From NCBI RefSeq assembly GCF_000016285.1, contig NC_011988.1, positions 186,001-250,000 on the forward strand: a stretch of DNA of 64,000 nucleotides, in the 5' to 3' direction. Positions 21,371 to 30,094 of this stretch are shown here, piece after piece. Position 1 is the first letter of the stretch; every line of letters starts with the position of its first letter. The translations under genes were made by a program, and so were the position numbers. The notes under the pieces were generated by a model. The model saw nothing but the letters and a program-made list of their open reading frames with translations, did no database searches and had not been told where the DNA came from. Source of the stretch: Allorhizobium ampelinum S4. GTDB lineage: Bacteria; Pseudomonadota; Alphaproteobacteria; Rhizobiales; Rhizobiaceae.

Positions 21371-21386
21371 TTAACAAAACTTAACA
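21371..21386 (+). promoter_or_regulatory. Direct-repeat site of OmpR type
   Basis: TTAACA at 21371-21376 is repeated at 21381-21386, start-to-start spacing 10 bp (one helical turn), in the divergent region between the response-regulator gene and the RND operon. Winged-helix OmpR-family dimers bind such tandem half-sites. Assignment to the adjacent regulator is inference. Confidence 0.5.
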
Positions 21387-21482
21387 GAATGAAACACCCA
21401 ACCGATCATCCATGTGGGAGAGAACGGCACTCAATCTGCTGCCTCTTTTACCGGAGGCACGCCAGCAAACACTGGAGTGCTC

Positions 21483-22559
21483 ATGCTGAGACGAATGATC
21501 CTATGTACCACAGGCGTTCTTGCCGTGTTTCTAACCGCCTGTTCGGATGAAGCCAGCACGCCAAAGACACCTCGCGCCATTAAAGGGGTCACAGTCAAAT
21601 CGGAGCTTATCGGGGAAGTCTTTCGCCAGACCGGCGAGATCCGCCCACGTTATGAAACGCCGATGAGCTTCAGGATCGATGGACTGGTGGCTTTTCGCGT
21701 CGAGACGGGATCATCCGTCAAAAAAGACGATGTGCTTGCAACAGTAGAAAAGACACCGGCCTTGATCAATGTCGCGTCCGCATCCGCGCAAGTCGATGCG
21801 GCAAAATCGGATTTGGCGCTGGCGGATGTTAACGCGGCTCGCAACTGGAACCTCATCGCCAAGAATGCGGTGTCGCGCGCCCAGGTCCAGCAGAGCGATG
21901 CCAATCTGCAAGCGGCGAAGTCAAAGCTTGAAGTCGCCAACGCGACTTTGGCGAGCGCACAACAGAACCTCTCCTATACGGATCTGAAAGCGGGACGAGA
22001 CGGTATCGTATCCGGCGTTTCCATCAATGTGGGTCAGGTCGTCACCACGGGGCAAACGGTCCTGACCCTCAGTTCTGATACCGAACTTGATGCCGTCTTC
22101 GATGTGCCTGAACAGATGCTAACCCAGAACCTTGGCGATAGCGAGGTTGACGTCAGCCTGATGTCCAATCCGGCCGTTGTCGCCAAGGGCAAGGTTCGCG
22201 AGGTCACGCCTTCCGCTGATACTGCAACGCGGACCTACCGTGTCAAGGTTACGTTGAATGGCACGTTGGACGGGGCGCCGTTGGGCGCTGTGGTCACGGG
22301 TAAGGTAACCCTTTCGCCAAAGCCTGTCTTCAAGGTTCCCGCGTCTGCATTAACCAGTCAGGGGCAGAACCAAGCCGTTTTCGTCTACTTACCGACCTCC
22401 AAAATGCTCCAGCTTCGCCCGGTCAAAATAGAACGATACGGCGAAAACGACATGCTCATCTCCGAAGGCCTGGCCGATGGCGATATCGTCGCGATCGCCG
22501 GTGTTAGCAAGTTGCGCGACGGCGAGGCGGTCACTCTTGAGAAAGGGGTGCAATCGTGA
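21483..22559 (+). CDS. RND efflux periplasmic adaptor subunit (lipoprotein)
   Basis: About 358 residues. The signal peptide with lipobox (FLTAC) marks lipid anchoring to the inner membrane. The membrane-fusion-protein layout is clear: a barrel-sandwich start (TGEIRPRYETPMSFRIDGLVAF), a biotinyl-lipoyl half (ETGSSVKKDDVLATVEKTP), an alpha-helical hairpin rich in Ala, Gln and Asp, the second lipoyl half (DGIVSGVSINVGQVVTTGQ), and the beta-barrel. The start at 21483 has GGAG 6 bases upstream and puts the lipobox at the proper distance; a longer frame from 21414 does not. Its stop overlaps the GTG of the RND pump. It links the pump to an outer-membrane channel encoded elsewhere. Confidence 0.93.
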   Translation: MLRRMILCTTGVLAVFLTACSDEASTPKTPRAIKGVTVKSELIGEVFRQTGEIRPRYETPMSFRIDGLVAFRVETGSSVKKDDVLATVEKTPALINVASASAQVDAAKSDLALADVNAARNWNLIAKNAVSRAQVQQSDANLQAAKSKLEVANATLASAQQNLSYTDLKAGRDGIVSGVSINVGQVVTTGQTVLTLSSDTELDAVFDVPEQMLTQNLGDSEVDVSLMSNPAVVAKGKVREVTPSADTATRTYRVKVTLNGTLDGAPLGAVVTGKVTLSPKPVFKVPASALTSQGQNQAVFVYLPTSKMLQLRPVKIERYGENDMLISEGLADGDIVAIAGVSKLRDGEAVTLEKGVQS

Positions 22560-25500
22560 GCGAACAATCATCCCAGTCGCGTCCCCGTTTCAATTTGTCG
22601 AAATGGGCGCTCGACCATCAATCGCTTGTCATCTTCCTGATGCTTGCCGCAGTCCTCAGTGGCATCCTCAGCTATCAAAAGCTTTCGCGCAACGAAGATC
22701 CACCCTTCACCATCAAGACGATGGTTGTCGGTGCCCGCTGGCCAGGCGCCAGTGCAGCCGACACCGTCAATCTGCTGACCGACAAGCTTGAAAAGAAGCT
22801 CTCGGAGACGCCACATCTCGATTACACGCAAAGCTATACCAGGCCCGGCCAGTCGGTCATCATGGTCAACCTGCGTGACGACACCCCGCCCAGTGAGGTC
22901 GAGGGCGTCTGGTACACGGTTCGCAAAAAAATGGCGGACATTTCCTCGATATTGCCGGAGGGGGTCGAAGGACCAGCTTTCGACGATGAATTCGGCGATA
23001 CGTATGGAAGCATTTATGCGTTTCGTGCGGAGGGCTTTAGTCAACGCGAACTGCGTGACCGCGTGGAGGCAATCCGCAGTGAAATCCTCTCCCTGCCTGA
23101 CATCGGCAAAGTCAACATTCTCGGTGCGCAGGACGAACAGATCGTCATCGAATTCTCGCAGAGCAAGCTTGCCAGCCTGGACATCGATCCGTCCAGCGCA
23201 ATCGAAGCCATCCGTGCCCAGAATTCCGTCAATCCGATTGGAACAGTCCAGACCAGTGAAGAGAATATCTCGGTTCGCGTCACCGGAGCGTTTGCCTCCG
23301 AAGACAGCCTGAAAGACATCACGTTAAAGCTTGGCAGCCGATATTTCCGGCTCGACTCCATCGCGACGATCTCCCGCACGATCACCGATCCGCCCGCCGC
23401 CTCGGTGCGCGTCAACGGAAAGGAGGTCATTGCTCTGGCCGTTTCGATGGCAAAGGATGGAAACCTTCTCTCTTTCGGCGAGGCCCTGAAAGATCGCATG
23501 CACGCGATTGCCTCAAAGCTTCCCTACGGGATCGAGATGATCCAGGTCGCGGATCAATCGACGGTCGTGAGGGATGCCGTCAACGGTTTCATGAAAGTTC
23601 TGGTGGAGGCGATCATTATCGTACTGGCCGTTTCCTTTATATCCTTGGGGGCAAGGGCCGGGTTGGTTATCACCGCGTCCATTCCTCTCGTTCTTGCCCT
23701 GACATTCCTTGGCATGGAGTTGACCGGCGTTGGACTTCAGCGAATTTCGCTGGGTGCTTTGATCATTGCGTTGGGCCTGCTGGTGGATGATGCGATGATC
23801 ACCGTCGAAAGCATGGTCTCCTGCCTTGAAAAGGGCAGGTCGCGTCTGGTCGCGGCAACCCATGCCTATGAGACGACCGCATTTCCAATGCTGACCGGCA
23901 CATTGGTGATGATCGCTGGCTTCATTCCGGTGGGTTTTGCCGCCTCAAGTGCTGGAGAATATACCTTCTCTCTGTTCATGGTGATCCTGATTGCTCTGTC
24001 ATCGTCCTGGATCGTTGCCGTGCTGTTTTCGCCGATCCTTGGCACCTGGATATTGCCCCGCAGCCTCGCGCATACCCATAAGAAGACGGGTATCGTCATG
24101 GCCACCTATCGCAAAATACTGGGCTGGAACCTTCAGCATCGGTGGTTGACGATCCTGTTTGCGGTTGCCGCTTTTGCCCTGTCCCTTGCTGGGCTCGGGC
24201 AATTGAAGCAGCAGTTCTTCCCGGCTTCCGATAGACCGGAACTGCTGGTCGGTCTTACGCTTCCGCAAAATGCATCGCGGGCCGCGACAGACATCCGTGC
24301 GCGCGAATTGGAAGCGGTCTTGCGAACCGACCGCGACATCGATCATTTCATCACCTATGTCGGCTCAGGCTCCATTCGCTTTTATCTGCCAATGGATCTG
24401 CAACTCGACAACGATAATGTTACGGAAACCGTGGTCGTCGCCAAAAGCGTCGAAAAACGGGAGGCCGTCCGCCGCAAGATCGAAGCTGTGCTCAATGAGC
24501 GTTTTTCGGATCTCGTCACGCGCGTTTCGCCTCTTGAACTCGGTCCTCCCGTCGGATGGCCGCTGAAGTTTCGGGTTTCGGGGCCGGACTATCAGCAGGT
24601 CCGTGCCCTGTCGGCAAAAGTCGCTGCGATCATCGGTCAAAATCCAGATACCCGTGACGTCAATCTCACGGCGGGTGAACCGCAGAAAAGCGTGACGATC
24701 AAGGTGAACCAGATCGAGGCCCGTGCCTTGGGCATGAGTTCGGAATCGATCGCCAGTGAGATTGCGGCGGTCTTCTCGGGGTCGAAAGTCACCACGGTTC
24801 GTGACAAAGACAAACTCGTTGATGTCATGGTCAAAGGGGTTGAGGCTGACCGTAACTCGGTATCGACCACAGGCAATCTGGAACTGCGCACCGGCGATGG
24901 AAACTATGTGCCGCTTCGGCAAGTCGCTTCGGTCGCCTATGGGATGGAAGACCCGATCATCTGGCGCCAGCAAGGAAAGCCGATGATTATTGTTCAGGCT
25001 GATGTTCAAAAGAATGCCTTGGCCGCCACGGTCGCCATGCAGGCCGATGCCCAGCTTAATGCTCTGCGCTCAGAGCTTCCCATGGGGTACTCCATTATTG
25101 CGGGCGGCATCACGGAAGAATCCGAGAAAGGCAATTCGTCAATCTATGCCGTTATTCCTGTGATGCTGTTTGCCATTGCAGTTCTGTTGATGGTCCAGAT
25201 GCAGAGCTTTTCCAGAATGGCCTTGGCTGTGTTCATGGCGCCTTTTGGTCTCATTGGCGTGGTTGCAGCTATGTGGCCGACCGGCACGCCCATGGGCTTT
25301 GTTGCGCAACTCGGTGTCATCGCCTTGTCCGGGATGATCATTCGCAACGCTGTCATCCTCATTCAGGAGATTGACCAGAACGTCGCGCTTGGCCAATCGC
25401 CAAAAGACGCCATCATCGCCGCCTCGATCCATCGCGCCCGTCCGATTGTTCTGACCGCCTGTGCCGCAATTCTCGGCATGATCCCGATTGCAGCCGAGAT

Positions 25501-25660
25501 TTTCTGGGGCCCCATGGCCTTTGCGATCATTGGCGGGCTTGCGGTGGCAACCATGCTGACCCTGACGCTGCTGCCTTGTGCGATGTCGTTGTTGCTGAAT
25601 GCCGAACACAAGGCGCGATCGAAAACTGACTCGGACGGCAAAGCGGAGGTTCAACCGTGA
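22556..25660 (+). CDS. RND efflux transporter permease
   Basis: A 1034-residue, 12-helix hydrophobe/amphiphile efflux pump of the AcrB superfamily, full length. The proton-relay Asp pair is visible in TM4 (ALGLLVDDAMITVESM), and internal duplication is seen in the two large periplasmic loops and in the two halves, including MAPFGLIGVVAAM and GMIIRNAVILIQEID. It translates from GTG at 22556, overlapping the adaptor stop (GTGA), and its own stop overlaps the next gene. It exports toxic or signalling compounds with the adaptor, under likely control of the divergent two-component system. No outer-membrane factor gene is adjacent. Confidence 0.95.
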   Translation: MSEQSSQSRPRFNLSKWALDHQSLVIFLMLAAVLSGILSYQKLSRNEDPPFTIKTMVVGARWPGASAADTVNLLTDKLEKKLSETPHLDYTQSYTRPGQSVIMVNLRDDTPPSEVEGVWYTVRKKMADISSILPEGVEGPAFDDEFGDTYGSIYAFRAEGFSQRELRDRVEAIRSEILSLPDIGKVNILGAQDEQIVIEFSQSKLASLDIDPSSAIEAIRAQNSVNPIGTVQTSEENISVRVTGAFASEDSLKDITLKLGSRYFRLDSIATISRTITDPPAASVRVNGKEVIALAVSMAKDGNLLSFGEALKDRMHAIASKLPYGIEMIQVADQSTVVRDAVNGFMKVLVEAIIIVLAVSFISLGARAGLVITASIPLVLALTFLGMELTGVGLQRISLGALIIALGLLVDDAMITVESMVSCLEKGRSRLVAATHAYETTAFPMLTGTLVMIAGFIPVGFAASSAGEYTFSLFMVILIALSSSWIVAVLFSPILGTWILPRSLAHTHKKTGIVMATYRKILGWNLQHRWLTILFAVAAFALSLAGLGQLKQQFFPASDRPELLVGLTLPQNASRAATDIRARELEAVLRTDRDIDHFITYVGSGSIRFYLPMDLQLDNDNVTETVVVAKSVEKREAVRRKIEAVLNERFSDLVTRVSPLELGPPVGWPLKFRVSGPDYQQVRALSAKVAAIIGQNPDTRDVNLTAGEPQKSVTIKVNQIEARALGMSSESIASEIAAVFSGSKVTTVRDKDKLVDVMVKGVEADRNSVSTTGNLELRTGDGNYVPLRQVASVAYGMEDPIIWRQQGKPMIIVQADVQKNALAATVAMQADAQLNALRSELPMGYSIIAGGITEESEKGNSSIYAVIPVMLFAIAVLLMVQMQSFSRMALAVFMAPFGLIGVVAAMWPTGTPMGFVAQLGVIALSGMIIRNAVILIQEIDQNVALGQSPKDAIIAASIHRARPIVLTACAAILGMIPIAAEIFWGPMAFAIIGGLAVATMLTLTLLPCAMSLLLNAEHKARSKTDSDGKAEVQP

Positions 25661-26613
25661 AGACGAGCGCTCGACACCTGCCGGAAACACAATTTCGAAA
25701 AACCATCCATTCCCCTGCTATCCATTCCATGAAAGTCACGAAAATGCAGACATACCTTGCCGATAGCAAAGCTCCCAACTCACCCGTTTGCCATGGTCAT
25801 TCAGCAAAGGGGACGGTGGCAGGTCTCCTTCTTGTGCTGGCATTGGCTGGATGTAGCTCCGTTCCGCTCACTCAGTCCGGTACGCTGTCCTCCTATAAAG
25901 GCTTGGGGCCTGTTGAAGGTCGCTTCAGCAAATCGCGCAGTTTCGCGGATACCCCGGCTATAGTGGCGGCGCAAACGGTTTCCATTGCTCCCACACGGCT
26001 GTCGCCGCTGGCCTCTTCGAGGCTCCATGACGCCGGGAATGACAGGCTGGTCTCCAATGCTCTGGATCGCGCTATGTGTATCGATCTCAGTGATAAATAC
26101 CGGATTGTCGGTCCCGGAGAGGCGGCTGATCTCATTGTTCACGCTGTAATAACCGACATAGTCCCGACCAGCAAAGCCGTGGCGGGCCTGTCGACCGCAG
26201 TCACATTGGGAACCTCCTTTGTTCTTCCCGTGGGTGTCCCGCGTCTGCCGATCGGACTAGGAGGCCTGGCTGTCGAGGCGGAAGCGGTTGATGCAAAAGG
26301 GGAACAACGAGCGGCCATCGTCTGGTCGCGCGGTGCAAATTCCATCACCAATACTGCACGTGTTTCAGAAGTCGGTGACGCCTATGGCCTTGCATCTTCA
26401 TTTGCCAGCCAGTTCTCAGAGATACTCGTAAAAGGCCGGAAGTCCTCTGGTTTGGACCTTTCCTTGCCCTCAGGCCAAAAAATGAAGTCACAGCTGGGTG
26501 GAAAGCCTAAAAATGCGGCGTGTGAGGTGTTCGGGCGGGCGCCGGGTCTCGGTGGTGTTCTGTCTGGTGTCGTTGGTGCTCCACCGTCCTGGACAGATCA
26601 TCCAACCAAGTGA
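25657..26613 (+). CDS. DUF3313 domain lipoprotein of the RND operon
   Basis: Encodes up to 318 residues from a GTG that overlaps the pump stop. A lipobox (VLALAGC) sits after an unusually long 60-residue N-terminal extension, so a later start (for example the ATG codons near 25729 or 25744) may be used. After the Cys, the region resembles DUF3313: SYKGLGPVEGRFSKSR, IVAAQTVSIAPTRL, DLIVHAVITDIVPTSK, GLGGLAVEAEAVDAKGEQRAA. Such lipoproteins are often encoded with RND pumps, and their role is unknown. A hairpin at 26664-26700 ends the operon. Confidence 0.8.
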   Translation: MKTSARHLPETQFRKTIHSPAIHSMKVTKMQTYLADSKAPNSPVCHGHSAKGTVAGLLLVLALAGCSSVPLTQSGTLSSYKGLGPVEGRFSKSRSFADTPAIVAAQTVSIAPTRLSPLASSRLHDAGNDRLVSNALDRAMCIDLSDKYRIVGPGEAADLIVHAVITDIVPTSKAVAGLSTAVTLGTSFVLPVGVPRLPIGLGGLAVEAEAVDAKGEQRAAIVWSRGANSITNTARVSEVGDAYGLASSFASQFSEILVKGRKSSGLDLSLPSGQKMKSQLGGKPKNAACEVFGRAPGLGGVLSGVVGAPPSWTDHPTK

Positions 26614-26663
26614 TGTCTGCTTTTGGTTGAGTGAACCAGAGGGGCGCCATTGTCGATTGTTTC

Positions 26664-26700
26664 GGCCAGTAGGCGGTGCCGCAAGCGCCGCCTACTGGCC
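26664..26700. terminator. Bidirectional hairpin between convergent genes
   Basis: A perfect 13-bp stem (26664-26676 with 26688-26700; arms GGCCAGTAGGCGG and complement) and an 11-base loop. The stop codon of the leftward AraC-family gene lies inside the right arm. It would terminate or protect both the RND operon mRNA and the regulator mRNA. No T-tract is present. Confidence 0.65.
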
Positions 26701-27627
26701 CCGATAGTCGCGAGGAGCCACTCCGAAATGGTGCCTGAAGGTTTTACTGAAGTGTGAAAGGTCGTTGAATCCCCACCGGAACGCGATTTCACTGATTGAA
26801 ATTGCGGCCTCAGCACGGAGATCGTCGGCACATCGCTCCAAACGCCGCTTGAGCAGCAGGCGGCTGAAGGTCTCCCCGCTCTCCTCAAGAAGACGGTGGA
26901 CGTAGCGGACCGATATTTTGAAGTGCTGTGCCGCTTTGGCGGGGGTCAGTGTGGGGTCTGCGGCATGCGCGCCGATAAACTGAATAACCGACCGTGAAAG
27001 TTGCGATCTGAGTGTTCCACGGGCGCGGTCTTCTTCGGTCGTGGACACGCCTGCCGCCATGGCGACGAGATCGACGATGTGATTTGCAATCGGCGTCGAG
27101 GCAGTCCCGATGTGTTCCGCATTCTGCGCGACGGATTTCAGATAGTCGATGGCAACGGACGCTATGGGATGCGCACTGGTAAAGCGGATTGCCGTTTGCT
27201 TGTCTGCCTGTTTCAGCAATGGTTTCAGCATGGCTCGCGGGATGCGGAAGGAATATTGGGTCCAGTCATCGCTACAGTAATCGTTGAGATAAGGCTCGGT
27301 TGAATCCACAAGCGAAAAATCACCCGGCTCCAGCAGCGCTTCCCGCGATCCTTGCATCATCCGGCACTGTCCCTTTACCTGAAGATTGAGGAAGTAGACT
27401 TCGTGCGGCATACGGCTGATATCCAGACGTCTGCGATGTATCTTCTGCCGGCTTGACGAAATGGTTGTCACGTTGATGCAATCGAGCAGATTGGCCTTAA
27501 CCTCTCCCTTGAAGCGCTGCTCGCCCTCAAGAATGGGATTGAGGGCAATATAGGCTTCGCACAGAACCTCCCTCCAATAGGGAAAGCGGTCCCGTTCCGG
27601 CATTTCGTTCGCGTTCCAGACTGCCAT
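26692..27627 (-). CDS. AraC family transcriptional regulator
   Basis: A 311-residue regulator. The N-terminal half is the AraC-binding-like (FeaR-type) ligand domain (RFPYWREVLCEAYIAL, EVYFLNLQVKGQCRM, EPGDFSLVDSTEPY). The C-terminal 100 residues hold two helix-turn-helix units (TPAKAAQHFKISVRYVHRLLEE and ISISEIAFRWGFNDLSHFSKTFRHHFG). GGAGG lies 7 bases before the ATG at 27627. It is divergent from the LLM oxygenase/flavin reductase pair and is their most likely activator. The inducer is unknown; FeaR-type relatives respond to aromatic amines and similar compounds. Confidence 0.92.
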   Translation of the reverse strand: MAVWNANEMPERDRFPYWREVLCEAYIALNPILEGEQRFKGEVKANLLDCINVTTISSSRQKIHRRRLDISRMPHEVYFLNLQVKGQCRMMQGSREALLEPGDFSLVDSTEPYLNDYCSDDWTQYSFRIPRAMLKPLLKQADKQTAIRFTSAHPIASVAIDYLKSVAQNAEHIGTASTPIANHIVDLVAMAAGVSTTEEDRARGTLRSQLSRSVIQFIGAHAADPTLTPAKAAQHFKISVRYVHRLLEESGETFSRLLLKRRLERCADDLRAEAAISISEIAFRWGFNDLSHFSKTFRHHFGVAPRDYRGQ

Positions 27628-27878
27628 GTCATCGCCTCCGGGGCACTATCCCCGAATTTAAAGCAATTATCATGCCAATCATATCGCGGAGCGCTCAAGA
27701 GAGGCGACGGTGAATTTTGGCCACGCGCAGGCAAACGGCAGTGCTGCGAATTCTAAAGGCTGGCGGCCTCCCTGCACGGTCAGCATAGTCGGTGTTCACT
27801 GTCAGCCAAGACGCAACGCGACCTGTCTCATAGTCTTTGTCCTGGGAGGAGCAACAAAGATCAACAGGAGCAGCAGAC

Positions 27879-29264
27879 ATGCGCAAACGGCTTATATTCA
27901 ATTGCTTCACGATGAATGTTCCCTCGCATATCTACCACGGGACATGGCGACATCCGAACAATCAACTTGCTCACTTCAATGAGTTCGAGACCTGGTCAAA
28001 GCTGGCAACAAAACTGGAAGAGGGGCGGTTCGACGCGATGTTCTTCGCGGATATTCTTGGCATCGATCCGGCCTATGATGGCAAGTGGGATGCTTATTTC
28101 GAGCAAGGCCTCCATATGCCTTGCAACGATACCTTCACCTTGTGCGCGGCCCTTGCAGGGGTGACGAAAAACCTTGGTCTCGTTTTCACTAGTTCGATCC
28201 TGTCCGAGCATCCTTTCGCGTTTGCAAAGAAGGCCTCGACCCTCGACCATATCAGCGGCGGCCGTATCGGTTGGAACATTGTCACAAGCGTGACGGACAA
28301 TGCCGCCCGCAACTTCGGTTACGACAAGATCGTCCCGCATGACCAGCGCTACGACTGGGCGGACGAATATATGTCCGTTCTCTACAAGCTCTGGGAAGGG
28401 TCCTGGGAGGACGGCGCGATGATCGCGGACCGTGAAAGCGGCGTGTTCAGCGATCACACCAAAGTGCATCGGATCAACCATGTCGGAGAGCGTTACAAGG
28501 TGCAGGGGCCGCATCTGGTCAGCCCCTCTCCGCAACGGACGCCGATGCTCTATCAGGCCGGTGCCTCCAAGCGTGGCAGCCAGTTCGCGGCGCAGCATGC
28601 AGAAGGAACTTTCGTTCTCTATCCGAATGTCGACGGTGCCCGGATCGGGATTGCTGGCACCAAGGCGGTGGCGGCGCAGGTGGGACGCGGTGCCGAAGAC
28701 CTCAAGTTCATTCAGGGCCTGTCCTTTGTCGTCGGCAGCACGATGGAAGAGGCGGAGCGGAAGGCTGCGGAGATCGACGAATGGGTCAGCTATGAAGGCC
28801 TTGCCGCGCATGTCAGCCGCGACATGGGTGTCGATCTCTCCAATCTCGACCCGGACAAGCCGGTCGATGAGTCCGGTCTCGATGGCCTGCAAGGTTACGC
28901 ACGCATGATCGAGATGGGCAAGCCCAATGGCGAGAAGGCCACTGTCAAGGAGGTCGCAAACGCGCTTTCCTACAATTGCCGCATTGTCGGCACGCCGGAC
29001 AGTATCGCCGACGAATTGGCGCTTTGGCAGGATGCAGGTGTTGATGGCATCAACATGATCTGCCAATTGCATCCCGACACCTATATCGATTTCATCGATC
29101 ACGTCACGCCGGTCTTGCAGGACCGTGGCCTTGCCCAGCGCGACTATGCCGAAGGTCCTTTACGGCAAAAACTGTTCGGTCACGGCCCGCGCCTTCCAGA
29201 CAACCATCCGGGTGCCGCACATCGCGGTGCGTTTTCCCAATCCACTCAGGTTGCTGCTGAATAA
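27879..29264 (+). CDS. NtaA/DszA-family FMN-dependent monooxygenase
   Basis: About 461 residues, an LLM monooxygenase of the nitrilotriacetate/DszA branch: N-terminal FNCFTMNVPSHIYHGTWRHP, the EHPFAFAKKASTLDHISGGRIGWN block, MLYQAGASKRGSQFAA and the C-terminal CRIVGTPDSIADELALWQDAGVDG. The start at 27879 has AGGAG 9 bases upstream; the frame is open to 27837. It is followed within 60 bases by a flavin reductase, giving a complete two-component oxygenase. The substrate is unknown. DszA and NtaA relatives attack sulfones or aminocarboxylates, so a xenobiotic or sulfur compound is plausible. Confidence 0.9.
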   Translation: MRKRLIFNCFTMNVPSHIYHGTWRHPNNQLAHFNEFETWSKLATKLEEGRFDAMFFADILGIDPAYDGKWDAYFEQGLHMPCNDTFTLCAALAGVTKNLGLVFTSSILSEHPFAFAKKASTLDHISGGRIGWNIVTSVTDNAARNFGYDKIVPHDQRYDWADEYMSVLYKLWEGSWEDGAMIADRESGVFSDHTKVHRINHVGERYKVQGPHLVSPSPQRTPMLYQAGASKRGSQFAAQHAEGTFVLYPNVDGARIGIAGTKAVAAQVGRGAEDLKFIQGLSFVVGSTMEEAERKAAEIDEWVSYEGLAAHVSRDMGVDLSNLDPDKPVDESGLDGLQGYARMIEMGKPNGEKATVKEVANALSYNCRIVGTPDSIADELALWQDAGVDGINMICQLHPDTYIDFIDHVTPVLQDRGLAQRDYAEGPLRQKLFGHGPRLPDNHPGAAHRGAFSQSTQVAAE

Positions 29265-29271
29265 TGTCGCA

Positions 29272-29298
29272 GGGGAGCCTGACCAAGCCGGGCTCCCC
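29272..29298 (+). promoter_or_regulatory. Intercistronic hairpin
   Basis: An 8-bp perfect inverted repeat GGGGAGCC (29272-29279) / GGCTCCCC (29291-29298) between the oxygenase stop and the flavin-reductase ribosome site. It may set the mRNA ratio of the two components. Confidence 0.4.
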
Positions 29299-29323
29299 GC
29301 TTTGTCAGATCTGGAGGGATAGA

Positions 29324-29833
29324 ATGTGTGAAACAATCCATAGGGTGACTGCGGACGACGCGCAGTTTAAGGACGCAATGGCTATGATGGCCGCAGCCGT
29401 AAAAGTGGTCACAACCAGCGGTCCCGCCGGTCGGGCCGGTTTGACCGTAACCGCCGCCTGTTCGGTATGCCAGGATCCGCCACGATTGCTGGTCTGCGTG
29501 AACGGGACCGCCTCGGCACATCCGTTTTTGCTACAAAATGCGAGGCTAACGCTGAACATCCTTGCCACCGATCAGCAGGAGATCGCAATGGCTTTTGCTG
29601 GCAAGGTCACTCAGGAAAAGCGCTTCGACATTGGAGAATGGACAGAGGATGAATGTGGGCAACCATCGCTTCGCGGTGCCTGTGCGCATTTCACCTGTTC
29701 TGTGCATGAAACGATGCAGTCAGGCACGCACACGATCTTCATCTGCAATGTCCATGTCGCATCCGGTGATAAGGACAAGCTGCCGCTGATCTATTTCGAC
29801 CGCAACATGATGCCCCTTGCAAAAGTAGCGTGA
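29324..29833 (+). CDS. Flavin reductase family protein
   Basis: About 169 residues with the split-barrel flavin reductase fold: MAAAVKVVTTSGPAGRAGLTVTAACSVCQDPPRLLVCVN, then LTLNILATDQQEIAMAFAGK and the C-terminal HTIFICNVHVASGD. It supplies reduced FMN to the adjacent NtaA/DszA-type oxygenase, and perhaps to the DszC-like enzyme across the cluster. The start at 29324 is fixed by GGAGGG with a 5-base spacer; the longer frame from 29264 runs through the intercistronic hairpin. Confidence 0.92.
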   Translation: MCETIHRVTADDAQFKDAMAMMAAAVKVVTTSGPAGRAGLTVTAACSVCQDPPRLLVCVNGTASAHPFLLQNARLTLNILATDQQEIAMAFAGKVTQEKRFDIGEWTEDECGQPSLRGACAHFTCSVHETMQSGTHTIFICNVHVASGDKDKLPLIYFDRNMMPLAKVA

Positions 29834-29924
29834 TACCAAAGCATTGAAGACCCTACCGCATTTTCAGTCATGAAGAGATTGAAAATAGCTCAATTCTATC
29901 AGCTGTTTGAGACCTTTTCAAAGG

Positions 29925-29959
29925 AATACCTGGAGTCATTTTCAATGACTCCAGGTATT
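29925..29959. terminator. Strong AT-flanked hairpin in a convergent region
   Basis: A perfect 14-bp stem AATACCTGGAGTCA / TGACTCCAGGTATT (29925-29938, 29946-29959) with a 7-base loop, 91 bases after the flavin-reductase stop. Because the leftward MFS gene ends at 30095, this site can serve as terminator for both directions. Confidence 0.65.
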
Positions 29960-30094
29960 ATGTAAATAAGCGTGCTGCTGGGTTGGCCCGGATTTAACGA
30001 ATGATGCGGGAGAAAGATACTCGTTCTTCAGGCAAATCGAGCCACCCATCCCGTTTCAACAACGCCCTTTCGGGTCAAGCCACAAATGCTAGGG

